Of a DNA stretch of 34,018 nucleotides, positions 1-6,561 are shown piece after piece. Positions within the stretch are counted from its first letter, which is position 1; every line of letters begins with the position of its first letter. Origin of the DNA: Amycolatopsis pittospori (GTDB lineage Bacteria > Actinomycetota > Actinomycetes > Mycobacteriales > Pseudonocardiaceae); the NCBI RefSeq assembly GCF_013870525.1, contig NZ_JACBXD010000080.1, positions 1-34,018 of the forward strand, in the 5' to 3' direction. The notes below the pieces were generated by a model. The model was not told the origin of the DNA. It worked only from the letters and a program-made list of their open reading frames with translations, and searched no databases. A program made the position numbers and the translations under genes.

Positions 1-2
1 AG

Positions 3-1436
3 ATCGCGCTGGGCCTCGTCTCGCTGCTGGTGATGGGCCTGACCGGCTACGCGTGGGCCGCGATGGACGGCCTGACCTTCGCGAACGTCGGGATCGGCGC
101 CGACGAGGGCGAGAAGCCCGCCGACGGCGCCCGCGACATCCTGCTCGTCGGCCTCGACAGCCGCACGGACGCCCAAGGCAACCCGCTGTCCAAAGAGGTC
201 CTCGCACAGCTGCGCGCCGGGCAGGCCGACGGCGAACTGAACACCGACTCCCTGATCTTCGTGCACATCCCGAACGACGGCTCGAAGGCCGTCGCGATCT
301 CGCTGCCGCGCGACTCCTACGTCGACATCCCCGGCGGCTTCGGCAAGCACAAGATCAACTCCGCCTATGCCCGCGCGATGCTCGACGAGCGCAAGAAACA
401 GCAGGAGAACGGCGTCTCCGACCCGAAGGAGATCGACCAGAAGGCCAACGAGGCCGGGGCGAAGACGCTGATCAAGACGGTCGAGAAGCTGACCGGCTCG
501 ACCATCGACAACTACGCCGCCATCAACCTGCTCGGCTTCAGCGAGATCACCCAGGCCATCGGCGGGGTCGACGTCTGCCTCAACGACAACGTCAACGACC
601 AGTTCTCCGGCGCGAAGTTCACCAAGGGCCCGCACACCATCTCCGGGGTCGAGGCGCTCGGCTTCGTCCGGCAGCGCCACGGGCTGCCGCGCGGCGACCT
701 CGACCGCGTCGTCCGCCAGCAGGTGTTCATGGCCGGCATGGCGCGGAAGGTGCTCTCGGCGGGCACGCTCGCGAACCCCGGCAAGCTCAACGACCTGATC
801 GCCGCGATCAAGAAGTCGGTCGTGCTCAACCAGAACTGGGACATCTTCGGCTTCGCGCAGCAGATGAAGGGCCTGACCGGCGGCCAGCTCGAATTCCGGA
901 CGATCCCGACCGTCAACATCGAATACCGGACACCGGACGACGGCGTCGCCATCCAGGTCGACCCCAAGCAGGTCAAGGACTTCGTCCAGGGCCTCGCGGG
1001 ACCGCAGCCCGGCGAGCAGGCGCCGCCGCCCACCGAGTCGCCCAACAAGGCGACCACCGTGGACGTCCGCAACTCCTCGGGCAAGGACGGCCTGGCCTCG
1101 ACGGTGCTGAAGCAGCTCGTCGACAAGGGCTTCACCGCCGGCGACACCGCCAACGCGAGCTCGCGCAAGAAGACGGTCATCTGGGTCGCCAAGGGCCAGA
1201 AGGAAGCGGGCCAGGCGGTCGCCGACGAACTCGGCGGAAACCCGACCGTCCAAGAGGACAAGAGCGTCGAAGCCGGGCACGTGATGGTCTTCCTCGGCTC
1301 GGACTACAAGTCCTCGGACGGCGCGCAGGCCTCCGGTTCCTCGCAGAACGCCGTCGGATCTTCGGCCGCGGCCCCGCCGCCCGAGGAGTCCGGCGAGAAG
1401 CCGATCACGGCCGAAGGCGTACCCTGCGTCAACTGA
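3..1436 (+). CDS. LCP-family (LytR-CpsA-Psr) cell-wall glycopolymer ligase, 5' end missing
   Basis: The open frame runs in from the left edge, so the true start lies outside the window. The first visible residues (IALGLVSLLVMGLTGYAWA) are the end of an N-terminal membrane anchor. The LCP domain follows: RDILLVGLDSR, then an acidic and arginine-rich core (SLPRDSYVDIPG, GKHKINSAYA) and GFVRQRHGLPRGDLDR. These are the conserved Asp/Arg segments that bind polyprenyl pyrophosphate. A C-terminal LytR_C domain covers about the last 110 residues before a Ser/Ala/Pro-rich tail. The family transfers polyprenyl-linked glycopolymers, such as arabinogalactan in mycolate producers, to peptidoglycan outside the membrane. 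The next gene is on the same strand 185 bp away. The family is certain; the polymer it handles cannot be read from sequence. Confidence 0.93.
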   Translation: MALGLVSLLVMGLTGYAWAAMDGLTFANVGIGADEGEKPADGARDILLVGLDSRTDAQGNPLSKEVLAQLRAGQADGELNTDSLIFVHIPNDGSKAVAISLPRDSYVDIPGGFGKHKINSAYARAMLDERKKQQENGVSDPKEIDQKANEAGAKTLIKTVEKLTGSTIDNYAAINLLGFSEITQAIGGVDVCLNDNVNDQFSGAKFTKGPHTISGVEALGFVRQRHGLPRGDLDRVVRQQVFMAGMARKVLSAGTLANPGKLNDLIAAIKKSVVLNQNWDIFGFAQQMKGLTGGQLEFRTIPTVNIEYRTPDDGVAIQVDPKQVKDFVQGLAGPQPGEQAPPPTESPNKATTVDVRNSSGKDGLASTVLKQLVDKGFTAGDTANASSRKKTVIWVAKGQKEAGQAVADELGGNPTVQEDKSVEAGHVMVFLGSDYKSSDGAQASGSSQNAVGSSAAAPPPEESGEKPITAEGVPCVN

Positions 1437-1489
1437 CGTCAGCGCTGAGTAAGCACTTGTAACCCACTTGGCCCAACCGGCCGAAATCG

Positions 1490-1545
1490 GTATGAAAAGC
1501 ACCCCCGAAACCGCGTAAGAGCGGCCGACCTGCCGACTTTCATAC
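1490..1545. promoter_or_regulatory. Spaced inverted repeat upstream of the XRE gene
   Basis: GTATGAAA (1490-1497) is repeated as TTTCATAC (1538-1545), 40 bp apart, in the 185-bp gap between the LCP gene and the XRE gene. It could be a pair of regulator half-sites or chance. No clear terminator for the LCP gene is visible in this gap. Confidence 0.25.
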
Positions 1546-1621
1546 ACGTGAGTGCGCTCGTCCCGGATTCAGTCACCGGGGGCGGGCGGTGGGAGCAGGT
1601 TGGCAAGGCAGGGGATGGGGA

Positions 1622-2092
1622 GTGCTGATCGACGCTGAGAGCTATCAGCGGATACTCGGAGACGAGCTCCGCAAGCTCCGACGCAAACGTGGTTGGACAC
1701 GCAAGGAACTGAACCAGCATCTGCAGAGCGAGATCTCGCTCCAGACGCTCGCGACCTACGAATTGGGCACCCGGCACTGTTCCGTGGTGCGACTGGTCGA
1801 ACTGTGCCTCGCGATGGACGAGCTGCCACAGGATCTGCTGGCCAAGGTGCACCGCCGCGTGTTCGTGGACGAACCGGGCCGGGTCCGGATCGATCTGCGC
1901 GCGGTGATCAAGGACGACCAGCCGGAACTGCTCCCCCTGCGGCGCTGGGCGGACGACCGGCTCAAACGGTCGGGTGAGACCGGACCCGCCGAGGTCCACC
2001 TCGACTTCGCGGCGTTGGAACGGATGGCCGAACTCTGCGGCGTCCCCACCGTCGATCTCATCGGAAGGCTTCGCCGGCTCAACCCCTCATGA
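1622..2092 (+). CDS. XRE-family helix-turn-helix transcriptional regulator
   Basis: A 156-residue soluble protein. The N-terminal Cro/C1-type HTH spans about residues 5-65 (LGDELRKLRRKRGWTRKELN, then SLQTLATYELGTR). The C-terminal part is charged and includes HLDFAALERMAELCGVPTVDLIGRLRRL, which resembles a second short helical unit. I chose the GTG at 1622 because a G-rich Shine-Dalgarno (GGGGATGGGG) ends one base before it and the protein then begins right at the conserved domain. An in-frame start at 1589 would add 11 low-complexity residues. No ligand-binding or enzymatic domain is present. Its targets are unknown. It converges with the monooxygenase gene and shares a palindrome with it. 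Confidence 0.85.
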   Translation: MLIDAESYQRILGDELRKLRRKRGWTRKELNQHLQSEISLQTLATYELGTRHCSVVRLVELCLAMDELPQDLLAKVHRRVFVDEPGRVRIDLRAVIKDDQPELLPLRRWADDRLKRSGETGPAEVHLDFAALERMAELCGVPTVDLIGRLRRLNPS

Positions 2093-2106
2093 GCGCGGCA
2101 TCCCCA

Positions 2107-2148
2107 GGTCCGTGAAGGCCATGCCCCCCATCCTGGCTTTCACGGACC
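2107..2148. terminator. Long inverted repeat A, likely bidirectional terminator
   Basis: Arms 2107-2121 and 2134-2148 are 15 bp with one G/T mismatch, and the loop is 12 nt. The left arm contains the word GTCCGTGAAGGCC. It starts 14 bp after the XRE stop and lies 17 bp from the stop of the opposing monooxygenase gene. A short CCCTTTT run follows on the + strand. The same word opens palindrome C at 24030. Confidence 0.7.
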
Positions 2149-2165
2149 CTCCCTTTTGGACGGCT

Positions 2166-3626
2166 TCAGCCGAGGAGTTCGTAGTCCTCGCGCCGGACCT
2201 TGCGCGTGTCCAGCCAATACCGCCAGGTGAAGCCCGGCCAGATCGTCCGGTTGACGCCCTTCGCGTCCAGGTACCAGCTCTTGCAACCACCCTGGGTCCA
2301 GATGCCCTTGGCGAGCTTGCGCTGGATGTCGACGTTGAACCGTTCCTGTGCCTCCGGCCGCGGGTCGAGTGCCTTGCCGCGCGCGAGTTTCAGCGCCTGC
2401 GCGACGTAGGAGATCTGCGCCTCGATCATGAACACCACGGAGTTGTGCCCCAGTCCGGTGTTCGGGCCGAGCAGGAAGAACAGGTTCGGGAACCCGGACA
2501 CGGTGATGCCCTGATAGGTGCGCATCCCCTCGGCCGCCCACTCCTTGCCGAGGTTGCGGCCGTCGCGGCCGATGATCTCCAGGTCGTCGAAGGCGTCGGT
2601 GACGTGGAATCCGGTGCCGTAGATGATCGCGTCGACCTCGTGCTCGACCCCGGCACCGTCGACGACGCTGTGCTCGCGGACCTCGGTGACGCCGTCGGTG
2701 ATGACGTCGACGTTGTCCCGCGCGAGCGCCGGGTAGTAGTCGTTGGAGACCAGGACACGCTTGCAGCCCATGGTGTAGTCCGGCGTCAGCTTCCGGCGCA
2801 GTTCCGGATCCTTGACGCTCTTGTCGATGTTGCGCTTCGCGATGCGCTGGCCGATCTTCATCACCCAGGGCTGCCCGTTGAAACCGATCGCGCGGGCTTC
2901 GAGCCCCCAGTAGAGGACGTTGCGGAAGGCGCGCTGCAGCAGCGGGACCGAGCCGAACGCCTTCTGCAGCGCCTGCGGCATCTCCCGGTCCGGCTTCGGC
3001 ATGATCCACGGCGGCGTCCGCTGGAAGAGCGTCAGCTCGGCGACGTCCTTCGCGATCCGCGGGACGAACTGGATCGCGCTCGCGCCGGTGCCGACGACGG
3101 CCACCCGCTTGCCGGCGAGGTCGTAGTCGTGCTCCCACCGCGCGGAGTGGAACGCCCGGCCCTTGAACCGCTCGATGCCCGGAAGTTCCGGGATCTGCGG
3201 CAGGTGCAGGGCGCCGACCCCGGCGACCAGAGCGGGTGCGACGAACTCGTCGCCCGACTTGGACGCGACGTGCCAGCGGTTCTCGTCGGCGTCCCAGCGG
3301 GCGCCGGTCATCTCCTGGCCGAAGCGGATGAAGCGGTGTAGCTCGTACTTCTCGGCGACGCCGCGCATGTAGCGCCAGATCTCCGGCTGCGGCGAGTACG
3401 CCCGGGACCAGCCGGGGTTCTGCTCGAACGAGAACGAGTACATATGCGAGGGGATGTCGCAGGCGCAGCCGGGGTAGGTGTTGTCGCGCCAGGTGCCGCC
3501 CACGTCGTCGGCCTTCTCCAGGATGACGAAGTCCTCGCGGCCCTCTTTGCGCAGCTGGATGGCCATACCCAGACCGGAGAAGCCGGTTCCGACGATGACG
3601 ACACCGGTCTCGGTGCGGTTGCCCAT
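2166..3626 (-). CDS. Flavin-containing monooxygenase, Baeyer-Villiger type I
   Basis: A 486-residue FAD/NADPH enzyme. Two Rossmann motifs are visible: GTGFSGLG (13-20) for FAD and GTGASA (179-184) for NADPH. Between them lies FKGRAFHSARW (154-164), which fits the FxGxxxHxxxW fingerprint of type I Baeyer-Villiger monooxygenases. GGTWRDNTYPGCACD (43-57) is the usual FAD-contact stretch of the group. The family inserts oxygen next to ketones or oxidises heteroatoms; the substrate cannot be told from sequence. The ATG at 3626 has an AAGGG Shine-Dalgarno. The gene is divergent from a TetR regulator across a gap of about 80 bp with operator-like repeats, so that regulator probably represses it. Confidence 0.92.
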   Translation of the reverse strand: MGNRTETGVVIVGTGFSGLGMAIQLRKEGREDFVILEKADDVGGTWRDNTYPGCACDIPSHMYSFSFEQNPGWSRAYSPQPEIWRYMRGVAEKYELHRFIRFGQEMTGARWDADENRWHVASKSGDEFVAPALVAGVGALHLPQIPELPGIERFKGRAFHSARWEHDYDLAGKRVAVVGTGASAIQFVPRIAKDVAELTLFQRTPPWIMPKPDREMPQALQKAFGSVPLLQRAFRNVLYWGLEARAIGFNGQPWVMKIGQRIAKRNIDKSVKDPELRRKLTPDYTMGCKRVLVSNDYYPALARDNVDVITDGVTEVREHSVVDGAGVEHEVDAIIYGTGFHVTDAFDDLEIIGRDGRNLGKEWAAEGMRTYQGITVSGFPNLFFLLGPNTGLGHNSVVFMIEAQISYVAQALKLARGKALDPRPEAQERFNVDIQRKLAKGIWTQGGCKSWYLDAKGVNRTIWPGFTWRYWLDTRKVRREDYELLG

Positions 3627-3671
3627 GGACCCGACCCTTCGTTCGCTTTACCTGTTACCGGGAGTTCACCT

Positions 3672-3706
3672 TACTCGAAGTAGGTTACCTTCGGTAGAGT
3701 GTTGTG
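3672..3706. promoter_or_regulatory. Tandem palindromic operator and TetR-gene promoter
   Basis: Two tandem 12-mers of form TACnnnnnGTAG occur 14 bp apart: TACTCGAAGTAG (3672-3683) and TACCTTCGGTAG (3686-3697). Each is a short palindrome (TACT-CGA-AGTA and TACC-TTC-GGTA). The second overlaps TAGAGT (3695-3700), a -10-like hexamer lying 6 nt before the GTG at 3707. The arrangement suits autorepression plus control of the divergent monooxygenase gene. The assignment to this TetR protein is inferred. Confidence 0.6.
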
Positions 3707-4306
3707 GTGACGACGGCGAAGCGCAAACGCATGCCACGAGCAGAGCGAATGCGGCAGATGATCGAAATCGCTGAGGAAGTCTTCGCCGAACGCGGCTACG
3801 GCGCGGCGTCGATGGACGAGATCGCCGAACGCGTCGGCGTCTCCAAGCCGATGCTCTACGAGTACTTCAACTCGAAAGAGGGACTGCTGCTGGCCTGTAT
3901 CCAGCAGTCCCGGGCAGCCCTGCGCGAGGTCACCGAGCGGGCGACCGTCGGCGCCGAAACCGCCGAAGAAGCCCTCCGGCGAGGGCTGCTCGCCTTCTTC
4001 GTCTTCATCCGGGAACGGCAGCAGGCCTGGTCGCTGCTCCGGCACGAGATGGCGCTCATCGGCACACCGGCCGCCGACGAGATCGAGCAGATCCGGCGCC
4101 AGCAGACCGACCTGATCGCCGCGCTGATGAGCGGCTACTTCGATGCGGGCGACGACCCGCGCACCGAGGCGTCCGCGGAGTTCGTCGTCGGCGCGTGCGA
4201 ACGACTCGCGATCTGGTGCGAGCGGCACGAGGACGTCAGCCCCGAAATGGCCACCGGATACGCGATGGACATCCTCTGGTCGGGCCTGTCCACGAGAGCC
4301 CGCTGA
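3707..4306 (+). CDS. TetR-family transcriptional repressor
   Basis: About 199 residues. The N-terminal TetR HTH is clear: the helices in IAEEVFAERGYGAASMDEIA, then ERVGVSKPMLYEYFNSKEGL, which matches the family consensus around the recognition helix. The rest is an all-helical ligand-binding and dimerisation domain (RRGLLAFFVFIRERQQAWSLL and onward). There are two adjacent GTG codons (3704 and 3707). The second lies 6 nt after a TAGAGT hexamer and no Shine-Dalgarno is present, so a leaderless mRNA starting at 3707 is likely. It is transcribed away from the Baeyer-Villiger-type monooxygenase. The inducer is unknown, plausibly a substrate of that enzyme. Confidence 0.9.
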   Translation: MTTAKRKRMPRAERMRQMIEIAEEVFAERGYGAASMDEIAERVGVSKPMLYEYFNSKEGLLLACIQQSRAALREVTERATVGAETAEEALRRGLLAFFVFIRERQQAWSLLRHEMALIGTPAADEIEQIRRQQTDLIAALMSGYFDAGDDPRTEASAEFVVGACERLAIWCERHEDVSPEMATGYAMDILWSGLSTRAR

Positions 4307-4369
4307 AGCGACCGTGAAGATGCGCGTGCATTAGGCCATTCGGTCGTCACTCAGAGCACATTGCCGCCA

Positions 4370-4423
4370 GTGTCTTGTGACACAGAGTTGTCCTACTGTA
4401 TCGATGACACTGTAGAAACTCTG
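4370..4423. promoter_or_regulatory. AT-richer regulatory patch with two inverted repeats upstream of the 4540 gene
   Basis: GTGTC-TTGT-GACAC (4370-4383) is a perfect 5-bp inverted repeat. It is followed by CAGAGTT (4383-4389) paired with AACTCTG (4417-4423). Inside that, CTACTGT (4393-4399) pairs with ACTGTAG (4409-4415) with one mismatch. A promoter could sit on top: TTGTCC (4388-4393), 17 nt, TGTAGA (4411-4416). The patch is clearly less GC-rich than its surroundings. It may be the operator and promoter of the 4540 gene or the terminator of the TetR gene. Confidence 0.45.
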
Positions 4424-4454
4424 ATGGACCTTCGCGGCCTCCGGCAGGAGGGGG

Positions 4455-4475
4455 CGCCACCACCCGAAAGTGGCG
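4455..4475. other. Short hairpin in the leader of the 4540 gene
   Basis: CGCCAC (4455-4460) and GTGGCG (4470-4475) form a 6-bp stem with a 9-nt loop, 64 nt before the likely start codon. No U-tract follows, so it is not a typical terminator. Confidence 0.3.
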
Positions 4476-4539
4476 TCATGGCGGCGGCGTGGCGAAGTCC
4501 ACAGAGTGACGCATGCTCGCGAGGAGAGGGGTGAGGCGG

Positions 4540-4950
4540 ATGACCGAACCGATCACCGCGTCGTACGTCCAGGAGGACGACGACTGGAAGGTCACGGTCA
4601 ACGGCTCCGGCAAGGAACTGACCGGTCGCGCGCCGGGCATCATCGCGGCGAGGGACCGGGCCGACCAGCTGGTCGAAAAACTGTCGCCGCCGGAACGATC
4701 CACGGTGGTGCACCTGCTCAACGGCAGTGCACTCGAGTTCACCGCCGCCTACATGACGGCGAGACTCACCCTTCCGGAGATCGAACCGCTCGAGGTTCCC
4801 CCGCCGGCGAACGGCAAGTCCAGGGAGAAGACGGGCGGCAAGCCCCCGGTCCCCCAGGGCAAGGAACTCCCGAAGGCCGTCGACGAAGCGAAGACCAAGG
4901 AGAAGGCCGAGCCGGCCAAGGCACCCGCCAAGGCCGTCCAACCCTCCTGA
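4540..4950 (+). CDS. Small conserved protein of unknown function with lysine/proline-rich tail
   Basis: 136 residues. The first 80 or so look folded: ASYVQEDDDWKVTVNGSGKE, then alpha/beta text with IIAARDRADQLVEKL and VVHLLNGSALEFTAAYM. The last 50 residues are Pro/Lys/Ala/Glu-rich and probably disordered. I do not recognise a named domain. The fold hint (short strands, then a helix with regularly spaced Arg/Asp/Glu) resembles small actinobacterial proteins that carry one antibiotic- or stress-associated domain, but that is weak. I chose the ATG at 4540 because GAGGAGAGGGGTGAGG lies directly upstream; an ATG at 4513 would add nine residues encoded within that Shine-Dalgarno stretch. It ends 3 bp from the convergent DUF3618 gene. 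Confidence 0.7.
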   Translation: MTEPITASYVQEDDDWKVTVNGSGKELTGRAPGIIAARDRADQLVEKLSPPERSTVVHLLNGSALEFTAAYMTARLTLPEIEPLEVPPPANGKSREKTGGKPPVPQGKELPKAVDEAKTKEKAEPAKAPAKAVQPS

Positions 4951-4953
4951 GGC

Positions 4954-5175
4954 TTACTTCAGCAGCTTGCGGATCAGCAGGACGCCGATCAGCACCGCCC
5001 CGCCGATGAGCGGGTACTTCACCTTGGGCTCGTCCAGCTTCGCGCGCAGGCCGGTCTTCGCGGAATCCACCAGCTTCGCGGGGTTCGCCTTCGTGCCCAG
5101 CTGATCGAGCGTGGCGACCAGAGCGTTCCTGGCCTGCTCGATCTCACGCTCGATGGTCTCGGGATCGCGAGCCAC
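4954..5175 (-). CDS. DUF3618 small membrane protein
   Basis: 73 residues. It begins with the DUF3618 signature (ARDPETIEREIEQARNALVA, followed by TLDQLGTKANP), which forms an amphipathic helix. It ends with one membrane segment, YPLIGGAVLIGVLLIRKLL. The GTG start has a strong Shine-Dalgarno (GAGGAGGACAC). The family is widespread in actinobacteria and uncharacterised; M. tuberculosis Rv2520c is a member. In that species it sits beside bcp, whereas here bcp is 21 kb away. It is divergent from the tRNA gene that follows. Confidence 0.88.
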   Translation of the reverse strand: MARDPETIEREIEQARNALVATLDQLGTKANPAKLVDSAKTGLRAKLDEPKVKYPLIGGAVLIGVLLIRKLLK

Positions 5176-5299
5176 GTGTCCTCCTCGCCGCGACGGACTT
5201 GCTGGGGCCCCACGTTAGAGGACGCCACCCCCTCCGACGGCACCGGCCACGCCGAGAAACGCCGATCGTGTCGCACGCTACGATTTCGAGGCGGTACTG

Positions 5300-5373
5300 G
5301 GGCCCGTAGCCCAATTGGCAGAGGCACACGGTTTAGGTCCGTGCCAGTGAGAGTTCGAGTCTCTCCGGGCCCA
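5300..5373 (+). tRNA. tRNA-Leu (anticodon UAG) with a class I (short) variable arm
   Basis: The 74-nt cloverleaf is complete. The acceptor is GGGCCCG (5300-5306) paired with CGGGCCC (5366-5372), discriminator A5373. The D arm runs from 5309 to 5325 and contains the invariant GG. The anticodon stem CACGG/CCGTG is perfect, with loop TTTAGGT and anticodon TAG at 5334-5336. The variable region is only 5 nt (5344-5348). The T arm is GAGAG-TTCGAGT-CTCTC. CCA is not encoded (CCC follows). A TACGAT -10 hexamer lies at 5279-5284. UAG reads CUA and, by wobble, other CUN leucine codons. Bacterial tRNA-Leu normally has a long class II variable arm, so the short one is odd. A73 fits leucine identity. Confidence 0.95.
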
Positions 5374-5434
5374 CCCCAGCCGATGTCCGGCGACTCCGCC
5401 ACAACCGGCACCGTCTCGCGGGGATCGAGGGACT

Positions 5435-5833
5435 TCAGCGGACGTTGGTCACCCGACGAGCGGTTTCGACCAGCGTCTCGGCCGCCCTGCCCGCGCGCTT
5501 GAACTCCTCAGCCGTAGCCGGGGTATGGCTGTACCCCGCCTTGGTCTTCAACTTCAGCAACGTTCTCAGATGCTTGGCGATTTCCTTGTCCGCCCGCGCC
5601 AGCAAGCCGATCGCTTCCTCGTGGTTCTCACCTTGGGCATGCTCGCCCAGCCTGGCGCAGCAGATGACATCGGACGCCGCGATACCCGCGTGCACACACA
5701 AGGTCACGTAGGCATCGGCCACGTCGTCGTGTTCATCGGCGAGTTCACCGATCATGGCCGCCGCCTCGATGAACTGGTTCGCCTTGAACAGGCGTCCTCG
5801 CTGGATGCCCGCGTCGCACTTTCTTGTCCGCAC
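5435..5833 (-). CDS. HEPN-like helical protein, probable toxin partner of the MNT protein
   Basis: 132 residues, almost all helical. LFKANQFIEAAAMIGEL, then VTLCVHAGIAASDVICCARL and HEEAIGLLARADKEIAKHL match the helical layout of small HEPN proteins (A-x-x-F-x-E-A-A; H-A-x-I-A-A-x-D-x-I-C; D/N-H-x-E-A). It directly follows an MNT nucleotidyltransferase gene, the usual HEPN/MNT toxin-antitoxin pairing. The canonical HEPN RNase motif R-x4-6-H is not evident; RADKEIAKH has seven residues between R and H. The GTG at 5833 is 2 nt past the MNT stop and preceded by GACTGAGG, so I prefer it over an ATG at 5872 inside the MNT gene. Its RNase activity is uncertain. Confidence 0.72.
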   Translation of the reverse strand: MRTRKCDAGIQRGRLFKANQFIEAAAMIGELADEHDDVADAYVTLCVHAGIAASDVICCARLGEHAQGENHEEAIGLLARADKEIAKHLRTLLKLKTKAGYSHTPATAEEFKRAGRAAETLVETARRVTNVR

Positions 5834-5835
5834 CC

Positions 5836-6477
5836 TCAGTCTTTCCTCTTCCGCACCTGTCCGGCCAGCCACGCGCGGCTCCCGACCAGCGTGAGCCCGT
5901 CCCGCGCGACATCACGCAGAACCGGCTCCTCGTGCGCGCGGTCGGCGAGTTCGGCTTCCGTGAACTCCAGAGGGCGGGTGTCGTTACCGACCCAACGGGT
6001 CACCTCGGCCGCCAGCTCGTGGACCTGCGTCTCCCACAGATCGTCATCAGCGTCATCCGGCCGTATCAGCAGGAGGTCCACATCGCTGTCCAGCGTCATC
6101 GACCCGCGCGCCACCGAGCCGAATACCGCGGCATAGACCGGCGGGACCCTCCAAGACTCCAGACGCTCCTCGACGCGCTCCAGAAAGGTCTTACGAAGTT
6201 GAGCGAGCCCGATGATGTGCTCCGTCGCGAGATGGTCACGGTTGAGCCGATAGGTGAAGGCGTTCCCGACCCGGTCGGTCAGTACGACACCCTGCTTTTC
6301 CAGACGCTTCAGCACCTTGCGGATCCCCTCCTCCGAATGTCGCGTCAGAAGACGGTGCAGTTGCCCGGTCGTGAAGACACCGTCATGGCCGACAAGGGCG
6401 GCAAGGACGTCACCGTCAAGCGTGGGGGTGACCGTCATCAACGGCCGGCTCAAATCCACGGTCCACCTCCCCGGCAT
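5836..6477 (-). CDS. MNT-domain nucleotidyltransferase with N-terminal winged helix, probable antitoxin
   Basis: 213 residues. The first half, about 18-90, is a winged-helix DNA-binding domain (GVFTTGQLHRLLTRHSEEGI, then VLKRLEKQGVVLTDRVGNAF). The second half carries the minimal nucleotidyltransferase motif GSVARG (120-125) and SDVD (131-134), the metal-binding aspartates of the pol-beta superfamily. In HEPN/MNT systems the MNT partner neutralises HEPN, in some cases by AMP transfer. The winged helix suggests this protein also represses its own operon. The ATG at 6477 lies inside the left arm of a perfect 18-bp inverted repeat, with TATAGT only a few bases upstream and no Shine-Dalgarno, so the transcript is probably leaderless. 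TTG (6483) and GTG (6480) codons sit just ahead in frame. Confidence 0.85.
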   Translation of the reverse strand: MPGRWTVDLSRPLMTVTPTLDGDVLAALVGHDGVFTTGQLHRLLTRHSEEGIRKVLKRLEKQGVVLTDRVGNAFTYRLNRDHLATEHIIGLAQLRKTFLERVEERLESWRVPPVYAAVFGSVARGSMTLDSDVDLLLIRPDDADDDLWETQVHELAAEVTRWVGNDTRPLEFTEAELADRAHEEPVLRDVARDGLTLVGSRAWLAGQVRKRKD

Positions 6478-6540
6478 CACCAACTATAGTACCGATATGC
6501 CAACTATAGTACATATACCGGGACTATAGTTGGTGATGCC
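6473..6540. promoter_or_regulatory. Operator array: three ACTATAGT octamers at 20-bp spacing inside an 18-bp inverted repeat
   Basis: The self-complementary octamer ACTATAGT occurs at 6483-6490, 6503-6510 and 6523-6530, exactly 20 bp apart. The first two copies are extended and identical (CAACTATAGTAC); the third is the inverse. The outer copies belong to a perfect 18-bp inverted repeat (6473-6490 and 6523-6540) whose left arm includes the MNT start codon. TATAGT also works as a -10 hexamer. The block is very AT-rich for this genome. It is most likely the autoregulatory operator of the MNT/HEPN operon, bound on one DNA face. Confidence 0.8.
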
Positions 6541-6561
6541 CACAAGCCCCGGAGCGCCTGG

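Noticed and set aside
1974..3341. A 455-codon plus-strand frame over the monooxygenase gene
   Set aside because: It is a shadow of the minus-strand enzyme, whose motifs are unambiguous.
5334..5336. The tRNA as an amber suppressor
   Set aside because: The anticodon is UAG, which pairs with CUA leucine codons. An amber suppressor would need the anticodon CUA.
5300..5373. tRNA gene as an attachment site for an integrated element
   Set aside because: I found no second copy of the tRNA 3' end and no integrase in the window.
6473..6540. The periodic octamers as a CRISPR array
   Set aside because: There are only three short units, they are self-complementary, and no Cas genes are present; they are promoter-proximal operators.
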